Positions 9,616-18,225 of a DNA stretch of 64,000 nucleotides are shown here, one piece after another. Below the pieces are notes generated by a model, which was not told the origin of the DNA, ran no database searches, and was given only the letters and a program-made list of their open reading frames with translations. Source of the stretch: Rhizaria sp. SCN 62-66. Its lineage: Eukaryota; Rhizaria, unplaced. The stretch covers positions 44,087 through 108,086 of the forward strand of contig MEDY01000053.1 in the NCBI GenBank assembly GCA_001724265.1, in the 5' to 3' direction. Numbering within the stretch: position 1 is the first letter of the stretch; each line of letters starts with the position of its first letter. The translations under genes and the position numbers were made by a program.

Positions 9616-12600
9616 TCAGTCCTCGTAGTCGTCGAGGTCCTCCTCGCCGCCCGCGTCCTCTTCGCCGCGCAGATCGTCCATGGCGCGCGCGAGCTTCGCA
9701 AAGGCCTTGTCGAGCTTGCGCAGCGACTTGACACGCTGCCGCACGCCCTTGCGCAGTCGCTTAAACGCGCGCTTGCACTCGCGGTAGTCGCCGTCACTGG
9801 CCGCCGCGAGCGCGCACCGGTGGCGCGGCGAGAAGGCCCGCACCGGCGCCGCGAAGGGCGTCCACGACGACGCGTACGCGCGCTGGAGTTTCGCGGCGAT
9901 CGCCCCAGCGTGCGAGGCCAGCTGAGAGGCGGCTGCGTCCACCACAGCGGCCTCGTACACGCGCGGGGACAGCGCCGCGGTCGTCGCGGAGGCGATGCGG
10001 TCGCGCTGCATCGCTTCAGTCGCGCGTTCAAGCAGCAGCGACACGGGAGCGGAGTCGTTGCCGTCGGCGAGCGCGAAAGCAGGGGGAGGCGTGCCCGCCG
10101 TGGCGAGGTCCGCGGGCAGCGGGGCCGTGTAGTCGCCGAGCAGCGCGGCGGCGTAGCGCGCGATGCTGGGGCAGGAGGCGTCGGGGAGCCCCGTCTGCTG
10201 CGCGAAGGAAAAGGTGCGCACCCACATGCTCTCGCGGTTCGCGGTGAGCTGTCCGCTGCCACCGCCGTGAGACGAGGAGGCGGTGACGCCGGCGCTGGAG
10301 CCCAGGGAGTAGGAAGGTGACGCCGCGGACGCGGACGGGGACATGAGCGCCGCCTCGGCCTCGGCGGCGGCAAACACGGTGGCCGCTGAGGCCTGCTCGC
10401 TCGACAGCGGCAGCGCCCAGTCCTCCCAGTCCCGCAGCACCAGCCGCACGGGCTTGCCACTACCGCCGCCGCCGCCGAGGCTGCCGGAGCCAATAAGCAA
10501 GCCCGGCGTGGCGGCGCCCAGCGCGGAGCGGCCCGCGAGCAGGATGCTGGCGGCGGACCCGGTGCCCCGGTGCGGCGCGGGCGCGAAGTCGAGCCGGCGC
10601 ACGGCCAGGCCGCCGCCCTTGCGCGGAGAGCCGCCCGCGGCGACGAGCGCGCACACGGGCACCGTCGTGCCCGCCGCGGCCGCGTTGGTGCCTGCCGGGT
10701 CGTGCGACGCGAAGGGCCGCAGCGTGACGGGGACGGCGCGGACCTCGTTGCGGGACAGGTCGCCGTAGAGCGAGGCCAGCGTGATGTCCGCGTAGCGCGC
10801 GAGCACGGAGAAGAGGTGCTGCTCCTGCAGCGGGTCCATGCCCGACTTGGCGCCCGGCGGCACGTGCGACATGAAGATCACGTCGGTGCCCGCGGCGCGC
10901 GCGGCGGCGAACTCCTTCTCGAGCCACTGCCACTGCAACGACATGGCGCGCAGCGCGGCCTTGCGCGCGGCGATAAGGCGCTGCTGCTCGGGGGTGGGGC
11001 CGCGGCGCGCCTCGGCCGGCAGCGGCTCCAGCGCGTCGGCGCCGTAGACGGAGGCGTAGTAGGCCTCGGCGGCCGCGGACGAAGCCGGCTCGGCGTCGGT
11101 GAAGGGCGCTGGCACGAAGGGCGAAGCGAGCTCGTCGTAGGCGTCCGGCTGGAACAGCATCGTGTTGGCCACAATCACGCGCACGGCCACGCGCGGCGCC
11201 GCGTTGCTTTCGCTCCCCGCAGAGTCACTGTTTCCGTCGTTGGCGGAGTTGAGGTTGGACGTAGGGAGCATGACGGTGACGGCGTGGTAGCCGCCGCGCT
11301 CAAAGGCGTCCCTCTGCGGCGACGTCAGGTCCGTCACCGGCGCCGTCGCACCCCTGCGCGCGCGCGCCGCGGCCACGGCGGCCGAGGTCGAGGTGAGCAT
11401 GCGCGCGCGGCCGTCGGGCCCCTTGGAGCCGACGTCGACCTCGAAGTCGAAGAGCGGGGCCAGGTCGCGCCACAGACGCGCGTGCTCGTCCGCGCTGGGC
11501 CGGTCCGGCGGCGAGTAGTCGTGGTTCCCGGGCGCAAAGACGATCGCGGCCGCCGGGAACGCGGCGCGCAGCTCGGCGGCCGCCTGGCGCTGCACGGCGG
11601 CGCGGATCGCGGGGCACGCGACGCCGTGCGCGACGACGTCGCCCGTCAGCAGCACCAGCGCGGGCGCGGCGTCGGCGGCGCGGATGCGGTGCAGCTGCGC
11701 CTGCAGCCCCGCCAGGGGCGCGTCGCAGCCCGGCACGCCCAGCGCGTGCTCGGGGCCCAGCGAGGCCGCAGCCACGGGCAGCGAGCGGTTGCCCACAAAG
11801 GAAAAGAGCGGGTGCGGCAGAATCGTGTTGGCGTGCCCACGCGGGCCAGCGACGCCCGCGGCGGCGGCCTGCGCGGTGGCGGCGGCGCACAGCGCGGCGT
11901 CGTCCTCGGCGTCGGCGGGCGAGTCGTGCGAGCGGCACAGGCGGCGCGCCGAGTCGAGCGTGCCGCTGAAGTAGGGCTCCACGTGCAGGTCAGAGATGTG
12001 CCACACGCCGCCGCTAAACGGGGCGCGGTTCGCAGCGCCCGCATTGCTGTTGTGGGACGACTCGAGGAGAGACGCGGACGCCTTGGCGGCTTCAGCAGCA
12101 GCAGCAGCAGCAGCAGCAGCTGCGGCTGCTGCGGCGGCAGCCTTGGCCTTGGCCTCAGCATCGGCCTTAGCCTTAGCCGCTTTGGCAGCTCTCTCAGCGG
12201 TGCGCTTGCGGTCGGCCTCAAGCTGGAGCTCCGAGGGCATCATAGTAAAGCCGCCCGAGTGCGCGGGCGCCGGCAGCAGCGTTCCGTCCTCACTCTCAGC
12301 AGGCTCCGTCGCAGTCGTCTCATCGCTGCCGCCAGCAGCGGACTCCGAGCCAGAGTCACTGGAGCTAGAGCTAGTGCCAGAGCCTGTGCCTGCGGCGTCG
12401 GTGGACGACTTGGAAGTGCCGAATGCGGCGTCAACGAGGGAGGCGATTGTGCTACCGGGAGTGTAGAGCTTGACTGACACAGTCTCAGTCTCGTGCGCAG
12501 GCTCGGCAGTGGCGGCAGTGCCAGCGTTCGAGTCCGAGTCAGAAGCGGTCTGCTTTGCATCAGTCGCCGCGGCCGCTGCAGTATCAGCGGCGGGTGTTGC

Positions 12601-12915
12601 GGGGGCGTGCGGGTATATCGAGGCTGCTACCGACGAGGCGGACTCGAACAAAGCATTGCTGACAGTACTGCTGCTGCTGTTGCTCGCGGGAGAGTTATCA
12701 GCGGTGTCTGCGCCGGCGAAGGTTCTAGTGCGGCGGTTGTGCAGGTGCGTGACGCCGTAGAAGAAGAGCGCCGCGACGCACATCAGCACGATGACGACGA
12801 AGACGCGTTTGCGCGTGAGCGACGCGGCCTCCTCGCGGTTCGACATGCGGCGGTGCTGGTTGCTGTTGAGCGAGTGGCCGCGGGCCATGTAGGACGGCGC
12901 GTTGACCGCAGCCAT
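9616..12915 (-). CDS. Acid sphingomyelinase-like metallophosphoesterase, type II membrane protein
   Basis: A single exon of 1,099 residues. The cytosolic N-terminus is short and basic, with a membrane anchor at about residues 37-54. A Ser/Ala-rich stalk includes a poly-Ala run near 258-275. The calcineurin-like phosphoesterase domain starts at residue 304. Metal motifs visible are ISDLH (307-311), GDVVAH (425-430), GNHD (463-466) and SHVPPG (683-688), with the order and spacing of acid sphingomyelinase and yeast endopolyphosphatase relatives. The usual GHTHxDEF block appears as YGDLSRNEV (717-725), so two expected metal-binding His are absent. The C-terminal 40 residues are basic and then end in an acidic tail. 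The topology puts the catalytic domain in the lumen or outside the cell. The substrate, a phosphodiester such as sphingomyelin or polyphosphate, cannot be told from sequence. The gene is convergent with the helicase-like gene and divergent from the polyprenyl synthase. Confidence 0.75.
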   Translation of the reverse strand: MAAVNAPSYMARGHSLNSNQHRRMSNREEAASLTRKRVFVVIVLMCVAALFFYGVTHLHNRRTRTFAGADTADNSPASNSSSSTVSNALFESASSVAASIYPHAPATPAADTAAAAATDAKQTASDSDSNAGTAATAEPAHETETVSVKLYTPGSTIASLVDAAFGTSKSSTDAAGTGSGTSSSSSDSGSESAAGGSDETTATEPAESEDGTLLPAPAHSGGFTMMPSELQLEADRKRTAERAAKAAKAKADAEAKAKAAAAAAAAAAAAAAAAEAAKASASLLESSHNSNAGAANRAPFSGGVWHISDLHVEPYFSGTLDSARRLCRSHDSPADAEDDAALCAAATAQAAAAGVAGPRGHANTILPHPLFSFVGNRSLPVAAASLGPEHALGVPGCDAPLAGLQAQLHRIRAADAAPALVLLTGDVVAHGVACPAIRAAVQRQAAAELRAAFPAAAIVFAPGNHDYSPPDRPSADEHARLWRDLAPLFDFEVDVGSKGPDGRARMLTSTSAAVAAARARRGATAPVTDLTSPQRDAFERGGYHAVTVMLPTSNLNSANDGNSDSAGSESNAAPRVAVRVIVANTMLFQPDAYDELASPFVPAPFTDAEPASSAAAEAYYASVYGADALEPLPAEARRGPTPEQQRLIAARKAALRAMSLQWQWLEKEFAAARAAGTDVIFMSHVPPGAKSGMDPLQEQHLFSVLARYADITLASLYGDLSRNEVRAVPVTLRPFASHDPAGTNAAAAGTTVPVCALVAAGGSPRKGGGLAVRRLDFAPAPHRGTGSAASILLAGRSALGAATPGLLIGSGSLGGGGGSGKPVRLVLRDWEDWALPLSSEQASAATVFAAAEAEAALMSPSASAASPSYSLGSSAGVTASSSHGGGSGQLTANRESMWVRTFSFAQQTGLPDASCPSIARYAAALLGDYTAPLPADLATAGTPPPAFALADGNDSAPVSLLLERATEAMQRDRIASATTAALSPRVYEAAVVDAAASQLASHAGAIAAKLQRAYASSWTPFAAPVRAFSPRHRCALAAASDGDYRECKRAFKRLRKGVRQRVKSLRKLDKAFAKLARAMDDLRGEEDAGGEEDLDDYED

Positions 12916-13566
12916 GTCGCTGTTGCCGCCGCCAAAGCCCAGCGCGTTAACGCCGAGCTAGGTGCGGAAGAACATTCCGGTCGGGGGCGAGCGGGCCGCG
13001 CGACGCGAGGGCGGGGGAAGTGGACAGCAAGGAGACTTCGAGTGGGTGTCGAGAAGAGAAACGAGAAAAGCTGCTTGGAGACACAGAAGGTCAATGGGAA
13101 ATGTGTAAAAAGAGGAAAAGCTGTGAAATCAAATAAAGTTTGCCAAAATCGTAGCTAAACGACTGTTGTGCGATCAGGTCATATAGATATCCTCTCTTTA
13201 AGATCGCCCTTTGTTCCTGCCGCTGCTAAGTCCCCTCCGCGGCGGCCTCACCAGGCCCGATTGGCCATCAACATTCCGCTTCGATATATTGGGTCTCATA
13301 TCCGATTGTATACGGTTTGACACGTTTGCTAAGATATTTAACTTGCAGTACACTTTGGATTTTATTGTTTCTTTTATGTATGCACGACTTTGACCTCATT
13401 TCGCGGCGCTTTTGATGTGACCCTCTTGCAGGCTTCACCACCTAACCATTCCACACCCACCACTCGCACCCGCCCCCGTTCCCCGCTTGCGCCGACCGCG
13501 CAGCTGCCTTTTTGCGGGACCCTCAGCGTCCGGACGCTTCACTCCGCCCCGTCTCGCACGCTCCTA
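12916..13566. other. Divergent intergenic region with leaders
   Basis: About 650 bases between the phosphoesterase (-) and the polyprenyl synthase (+). The centre is AT-rich. The right part is pyrimidine-rich and contains CCCTCTTGCAG at about 13422-13432, a good 3' splice-site match, so the synthase leader may be spliced. No RNA gene or repeat was seen. Confidence 0.4.
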
Positions 13567-15456
13567 ATGCTCCGCACTGCGCACACACCGCTGCAGCGTC
13601 TGGCGACCGCGGCCGCCCGCCTCGCCTCTCTCACGCCCGCCACTGCCGCTCCAGCGGCGACGACGACTGCTCCCGCGCTGCACCCCCGCACACACGGCAC
13701 TGCGCGCTCTTTAGTTACTAGCTCCACATTTAGCACACGCTTACCTAGCCCTCACACCCGCCTTAGCGCGTCCCTAGCGCACTCCAAGTCCCTGCACTCG
13801 CGCTCGCAGCGCTCTGCCCTTTTGCTCTCGTTCCCGTTTTCTTCCGCTGCCGCCGCCGCCACCGTGGCCGCCGCTGCCCCGGCGGCCCCCGCACCCGCGG
13901 GCTCCGGTGCTGCGTCTGGCCGCTCCGCGCTCGCGTCCAACCCCGTGAGCTACTCGCTGTCCGACTCGTCCGTGATCGCGCCCCCCCAGACATTCCGCTA
14001 CGTGTCCCACAACGGGCTGCCCCAGGCCAAGTACCCGCTCCCGGCCGGCACCACGCTCGACTCGGCGTTTGCCGACGCCTCGCGCGCGGGCCCCGCGGCT
14101 GACCCCTTCGCGCTGGCGGCGGGCGAGCTCTCTGCGATGGCCACCAGCGTGCACACAGTGGTCCACTCGCCGCACCCCGTGCTGCGCGCCGCCGCCGACT
14201 ACCTGCTCGCCGGCGGCGGCAAGCGCTTCCGCCCGCTCGTGGTCTTCCTCGTCTCGCGCGCCGTGGGCGTGGCGGCGCGCGCGGGGCCCGCCGCGGCGCC
14301 CGAGTTCCACCACGACGATAACACGGCCACCGCGGCCGCCAACGCCTCGCGGGCAGATGCCGCGCACGCCGCCGCGGACGCCGCCGCCGAGGCCGTCGTA
14401 GCCGCCTCACTGACCGTCAACGCCAGCACGAGTGCAAGCATTGCGCCCTATGCGCCATATGTGTCCCCTTCGCTATGGCTCGGTCCCCACACCTGCCTCA
14501 ACAACAACACAGGCAATGCCTATGCCTCTGCCTCTGCGTCTGCCTCTGCATCTGCTTCTGAGTGCGCGAGCGCGGGCGACGTCGCCGAGGGCAGCGCGCG
14601 CGTGGCGGCGACGCAGCTGGGCGGCGCGCCCTGCGCGGCTCTGGACTCGCTTCCTGTACACGGCCCCGCTGCGCAGCAGGCGCGGCTGGCCGAGATTATC
14701 GAGCTCATCCACGTCGCCTCACTCTACCACGACGACGTCGTCGACGAATCCGCCGCGCGCCGCGGCCGGCCCTCGGCCAACAACGCCTTCGGCGACCGGC
14801 TGGCCGTGCGCGCGGGCGTCTTCCTGCTCGCGCGCGCGTCGACGTTGCTGTGCCGACTCGAGAGCCACGGCGCGACGCAGCTCGTGTCGACTGTGATCGA
14901 CCAGCTCGTGCGCGGCGAGGTGCTGCAGATGCGCGACGCGAGCGCCAACCAGGCCGGGCACCTGCACAGCAACCTCGACGCCTACGTTACCAAGTCCTAC
15001 TACAAGACGGCATCGCTCATCGCCAACGCGTGCCAGGCTGCGGCCGTGCTCGGCGGCCACGGGGCCCCGGTCCAGGCCGCCGCCTACGAGTACGGCAAGT
15101 CGCTGGGGCTCGCGTTCCAGCTCGTGGACGACATCCTCGACTACACGGCGACCGCAGAGGAGCTGGGCAAGCCCGCGCTGAGCGACCTCACCCAGGGCCT
15201 CGCCACTGCGCCGCTGCTGTACGCCGCAGACGCGTTCCCCGAGCTCTTCGCGCTACGCGAGCGCAAGTTCTCGCGGCCCGGCGACGTGGCGCGCGCGCTC
15301 GAGTGCATCGCGGCCGTGGACGGCATCGGCAAGGCCACGGTCCTCGCGCGTGCGTGCGCTGAGAACGCCGTCGCCGCGGCGCTGCAGTTCCCGCCGGGGC
15401 TCGCGCGCGACGCGCTCGTGCGCCTCGTCGAGAAGACGCTCACGCGCCGTAAGTAA
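13567..15456 (+). CDS. COQ1: Mitochondrial trans-long-chain polyprenyl diphosphate synthase (ubiquinone side chain)
   Basis: A single exon of 629 residues. ATG 13567 starts an Arg/Ala/Leu-rich presequence (MLRTAHTPLQRLATAAARLA), which fits mitochondrial import better than the in-frame ATG at 13390. Polyprenyl synthetase hallmarks are all present: GGGKRFRPL near 14215, the first Asp-rich motif in ASLYHDDVVDE (DDVVD codons at 14731-14745), RGEVLQM, YVTKSYYKTASL, and the second Asp-rich motif in FQLVDDILDY (DDILD at 15127-15141). Ala at position -5 of the first Asp-rich motif is usual in long-chain enzymes. The family condenses isopentenyl diphosphate units onto an allylic primer to make the solanesyl or decaprenyl tail of ubiquinone. 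An Ala/Ser-rich insert of roughly 110 residues, including a (Ser-Ala)n run at 14521-14565, separates GGGKRFRP from the first motif. Such an insert would have to loop out of the helical core. Partner subunits are not in the window. Confidence 0.88.
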   Translation: MLRTAHTPLQRLATAAARLASLTPATAAPAATTTAPALHPRTHGTARSLVTSSTFSTRLPSPHTRLSASLAHSKSLHSRSQRSALLLSFPFSSAAAAATVAAAAPAAPAPAGSGAASGRSALASNPVSYSLSDSSVIAPPQTFRYVSHNGLPQAKYPLPAGTTLDSAFADASRAGPAADPFALAAGELSAMATSVHTVVHSPHPVLRAAADYLLAGGGKRFRPLVVFLVSRAVGVAARAGPAAAPEFHHDDNTATAAANASRADAAHAAADAAAEAVVAASLTVNASTSASIAPYAPYVSPSLWLGPHTCLNNNTGNAYASASASASASASECASAGDVAEGSARVAATQLGGAPCAALDSLPVHGPAAQQARLAEIIELIHVASLYHDDVVDESAARRGRPSANNAFGDRLAVRAGVFLLARASTLLCRLESHGATQLVSTVIDQLVRGEVLQMRDASANQAGHLHSNLDAYVTKSYYKTASLIANACQAAAVLGGHGAPVQAAAYEYGKSLGLAFQLVDDILDYTATAEELGKPALSDLTQGLATAPLLYAADAFPELFALRERKFSRPGDVARALECIAAVDGIGKATVLARACAENAVAAALQFPPGLARDALVRLVEKTLTRRK

Positions 15457-16035
15457 GCGAAGAGCAGAGACTGGGGCTGCGACCGAACGAGCACGCGAGG
15501 AAGGAAAGCCGACGCCACAATCAATCAAGCGTGAGGCCTGGTGAATACTAAAAACGTATTCGCAGGGCATTCTCAGTTCTATTCTAGCTGTGCTTGTTGT
15601 GCTGTATTTATTATATTCATGTTGTATTTGTTTGTATTGTCTGTTCACTAGTCACACAATGTGTGTTCGCGTTCAAGCAGTAATTTATTCTTTGCTGTTC
15701 TTCATCGGTTGTTAACCTTTAAACAATACAAACAACTTGTGTCAGTATCATCACCTCTCTTGATTCAAGAGTAAATCGAATCAATGGTTGTATTTATGGC
15801 AATATTTTTTAGAAAAAGGAAAAGCTCGCATTAAATCTCACTAGCCCCCAAATAGTGATTATATTCAGACAGTGTACATGTGACAAACAATATCAAAGAG
15901 ATAACACAGACAGATTGACGGTCGACACGGAAACAAAGCAGTTCCACGCGCTGCCGCTGCCGCTGCCACACCTGCGTTCCTGCTGCTACAACTCCTGCTG
16001 CTGCAGCTCCTGCTGAGGCTGCGTCGTCTCACACC
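15457..16035. other. Convergent 3' intergenic region
   Basis: About 580 AT-rich bases between the ends of the polyprenyl synthase (+) and the MLF-like gene (-), expected to hold both 3' UTRs and polyadenylation sites. The only structure seen is a short palindrome, CTCTTGA-T-TCAAGAG, at 15757-15771. No gene is visible. Confidence 0.4.
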
Positions 16036-17175
16036 TCACTGGCGGCGGCCACGGCCGCTGTCCTGCGGCGGGAACTGCGTCTGCGTCGGCCGCGTGTAGC
16101 TGACGCCCCCGGCGAGGTACGCATCGTCGCTCACGTCCTCCACCGTGACCGCAGAGGCCGCGCTGCTGCTGTTGCTGCTGCCCGCGCCATGCGCGCCAGC
16201 GCCAGTGCTGATGCGGCCGTTGGCGCCCGCGGCGGCGCCGGGGCCCGCGATCGCCCCGCCGTAAACGTACCCACCATCGCTGGGATTGCCCGTGGAGTAG
16301 GCGTAGTTCGGCAGCGCGCCGGAAGTCAAGCCGCCCGCGGAAGTTAGGCCGCCGCCCGGCAGCGCCTGCGCGGCCCGGCGCTCCCACTCCTGGTCGAACT
16401 CGGCGCTGCCCACCACGGGCGCAGCCCTGCTGTTGTTGCTGTTGCTGTTCGGGGCGACCTCGACTTCGACGATGTCATCGTCGTCGTCAACATTGCTACC
16501 GCCGCCGCTATAGACGTTGCTAAAGGCGCCGCTCGCGAGCAGCTCGCGGTGCTGCTGCGGCGTCTCGGCAGCGTAGTTGCGCGTGCGCGCGACGGCCCCC
16601 ACGCCCTCGAGTTCCCGCCGGTGGAAGACCTGGCCCTCGCCGGTGTCGCTGCGGTATGTCGCCGACTGCGTCTCGGCCACGCCGCCGCCGCCGACGCTGC
16701 GCGTGTGCTGCTCGCGCACGACCGGCCGCCCGTCGGGGCCCACGTGCGAGGAGTGCGAGCTGTGCGTCGTCGTGTAGTGGCCGCCGGGGCCGCCGCTGGA
16801 CGACGACGACGATGACGAAAAGCTTGAGAAGGTCTGGAAACCGCCGTTGTTGGGGGCAGCGGCGGGGAAACCGCCGCCCGCAGCCGCGGCGTTCATAGCG
16901 GCCGCGTGCGCGTCAAAGTGGCCGAAGCCGAGGCCTGGGAAGCCGAAGGCAGGGCCGCCGAAAGACTGGAACATGTTCCCGAACATCTGCTGCTGCATCT
17001 GCTGCATTTGCTGCATCTGCGCTGCCATCTGCTGCTGCATCTGCATGTGCTGCTGCTGTGCAAGCTGCATGTGGTACTGTTGCTGCTGCTGTTGCTGCTG
17101 CTGCATGAGCTGCATCTGCTGCTGCTGCTGCACGTGGGCAGGGGTGAGCGCGTTGTTGTTGGGAGGGTTCGGCAT
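16036..17175 (-). CDS. Myeloid leukemia factor (MLF)-like protein with Gln-rich N-terminus
   Basis: A single exon of 379 residues. Residues 15-65 are a Gln/Met-rich low-complexity tract (Q runs broken by M, H and L) that leads into MFGNMFQSFGG. The middle has the pattern of the MLF domain: an FSSFSSSSSSS stretch, then YTTTHSSHSSH, GPDGRPVV, a T/R stretch with GGGGVAET, DTGEGQVFHRREL, and later EFDQEWERR. MLF proteins share an aromatic/Ser segment, 'gGv-E' and a final F-D-x-E-W. They shuttle between nucleus and cytoplasm, bind chaperones and 14-3-3 proteins, and in flies reduce polyglutamine toxicity. A TATA-like TATATAAG on the minus strand (17258-17251) lies about 80 bases upstream of the ATG. 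The match is by pattern only; a generic Q/S-rich RNP protein is the alternative. Confidence 0.6.
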   Translation of the reverse strand: MPNPPNNNALTPAHVQQQQQMQLMQQQQQQQQQYHMQLAQQQHMQMQQQMAAQMQQMQQMQQQMFGNMFQSFGGPAFGFPGLGFGHFDAHAAAMNAAAAGGGFPAAAPNNGGFQTFSSFSSSSSSSSGGPGGHYTTTHSSHSSHVGPDGRPVVREQHTRSVGGGGVAETQSATYRSDTGEGQVFHRRELEGVGAVARTRNYAAETPQQHRELLASGAFSNVYSGGGSNVDDDDDIVEVEVAPNSNSNNSRAAPVVGSAEFDQEWERRAAQALPGGGLTSAGGLTSGALPNYAYSTGNPSDGGYVYGGAIAGPGAAAGANGRISTGAGAHGAGSSNSSSAASAVTVEDVSDDAYLAGGVSYTRPTQTQFPPQDSGRGRRQ

Positions 17176-18225
17176 GCTGAGACGGGTCGCGTAGAGGAGT
17201 GTAAAAGAAAGAACACAAGACGCGAGTCGGTTTACAAAACATAGTTAGTGGCTTATATAATAAAACGCAGAGTTTACAGCTTGCGATCGAGATTAAGGCG
17301 AGTTATACAGGGAAATCTGTCAAGTTTTGGGCGTGCTCGGCAGAGAGTGTCAGCAGATGTGAAGACACGCCAGATCTGACCAATGCAGAGGCAGACGGGG
17401 TACTGCCAAAATAGAGCAAAACTGAATCGATGCATTGAAACAGGTATCGTTCATATAAATACCGCTGATGGTGCTGGAGGCTCAGAGTGAACTGTACTCA
17501 GCTAGATTCTCGTTCCCTCTTTTCCAACGCAAGTAATCCTTTTAGTCGTTGGGCTGAGGTACCCTGTTTTCACTTTGCAAGTTCGCAGGGATAACAGAAC
17601 GCCCCCACTGCGTATTTGAAGATTGAAATGATGTTTCATGTGATGTTTTATAGCATATATTTTGTATCAACTCTCGTTGACGATGGCTTTATCTCGAAAG
17701 AGACCTTTCTCAAGACGTCCACCACATCTATGAGCCTGCAACTTGGTCGGACGACCACCCTCCAGACCCCACCTCAGTCGTCCCTAACACTTATACCATC
17801 AACCACACGCAACACATTCCAATTTTATGTCTAAACCTACTCGGGCTGACTTGTTCTTGCCTTATATGTCTCGACTATCCCCTCGCACGCGTCTCACCCC
17901 GTCCCCTCCTTCCGTGCTTCCACCCTGCCACACCGCGCGCCGCCCGCGTGCTCGCGCCCGCCCACGTCCCCAGCCGCGTTCAAGCAGGCGTGCCCACTCA
18001 GCACCCCTTCTTTTGCACCCCAAGGTTACCTTCTTCTAGTTCCCTCCGAACCCCCCGCGCCGCGCCGCCGCCTCGCTTTATCGTAGCCCGGCCTTGGCCC
18101 GCGCTCGCGCTCCTAGCAGCCTCGGCTGCCCCAGCCCTGCTCTGACGCGCACGCACGAGCCGGCGCCCTCCTAACCCCCGCACGCTCGGAGCGCTAGCCC
18201 TCCGCGCGGCCCCCGCCAGCTCACT
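17176..18225. other. Divergent promoter region between the MLF-like and giant kinase genes
   Basis: About 1,050 bases. The left third is AT-rich, with TATA-like elements on both strands (TATATAAG minus at 17258-17251; TATAAATA plus near 17455). The right half becomes progressively C/T-rich and then GC-rich from about 17870, consistent with a long 5' UTR for the giant kinase. Short frames here have no recognisable domain. No tRNA or repeat was seen. Confidence 0.4.

Noticed and set aside
10570-12477. A 635-codon plus-strand frame inside the phosphoesterase gene
   Set aside because: It is Arg/Gly/Ala-rich and antisense to strongly conserved metallophosphoesterase motifs. Stop codons are simply rare at this GC content.
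15757-15771. Short palindrome CTCTTGATTCAAGAG
   Set aside because: Seven-base arms in AT-rich DNA are expected by chance at this scale, and no second copy was seen.
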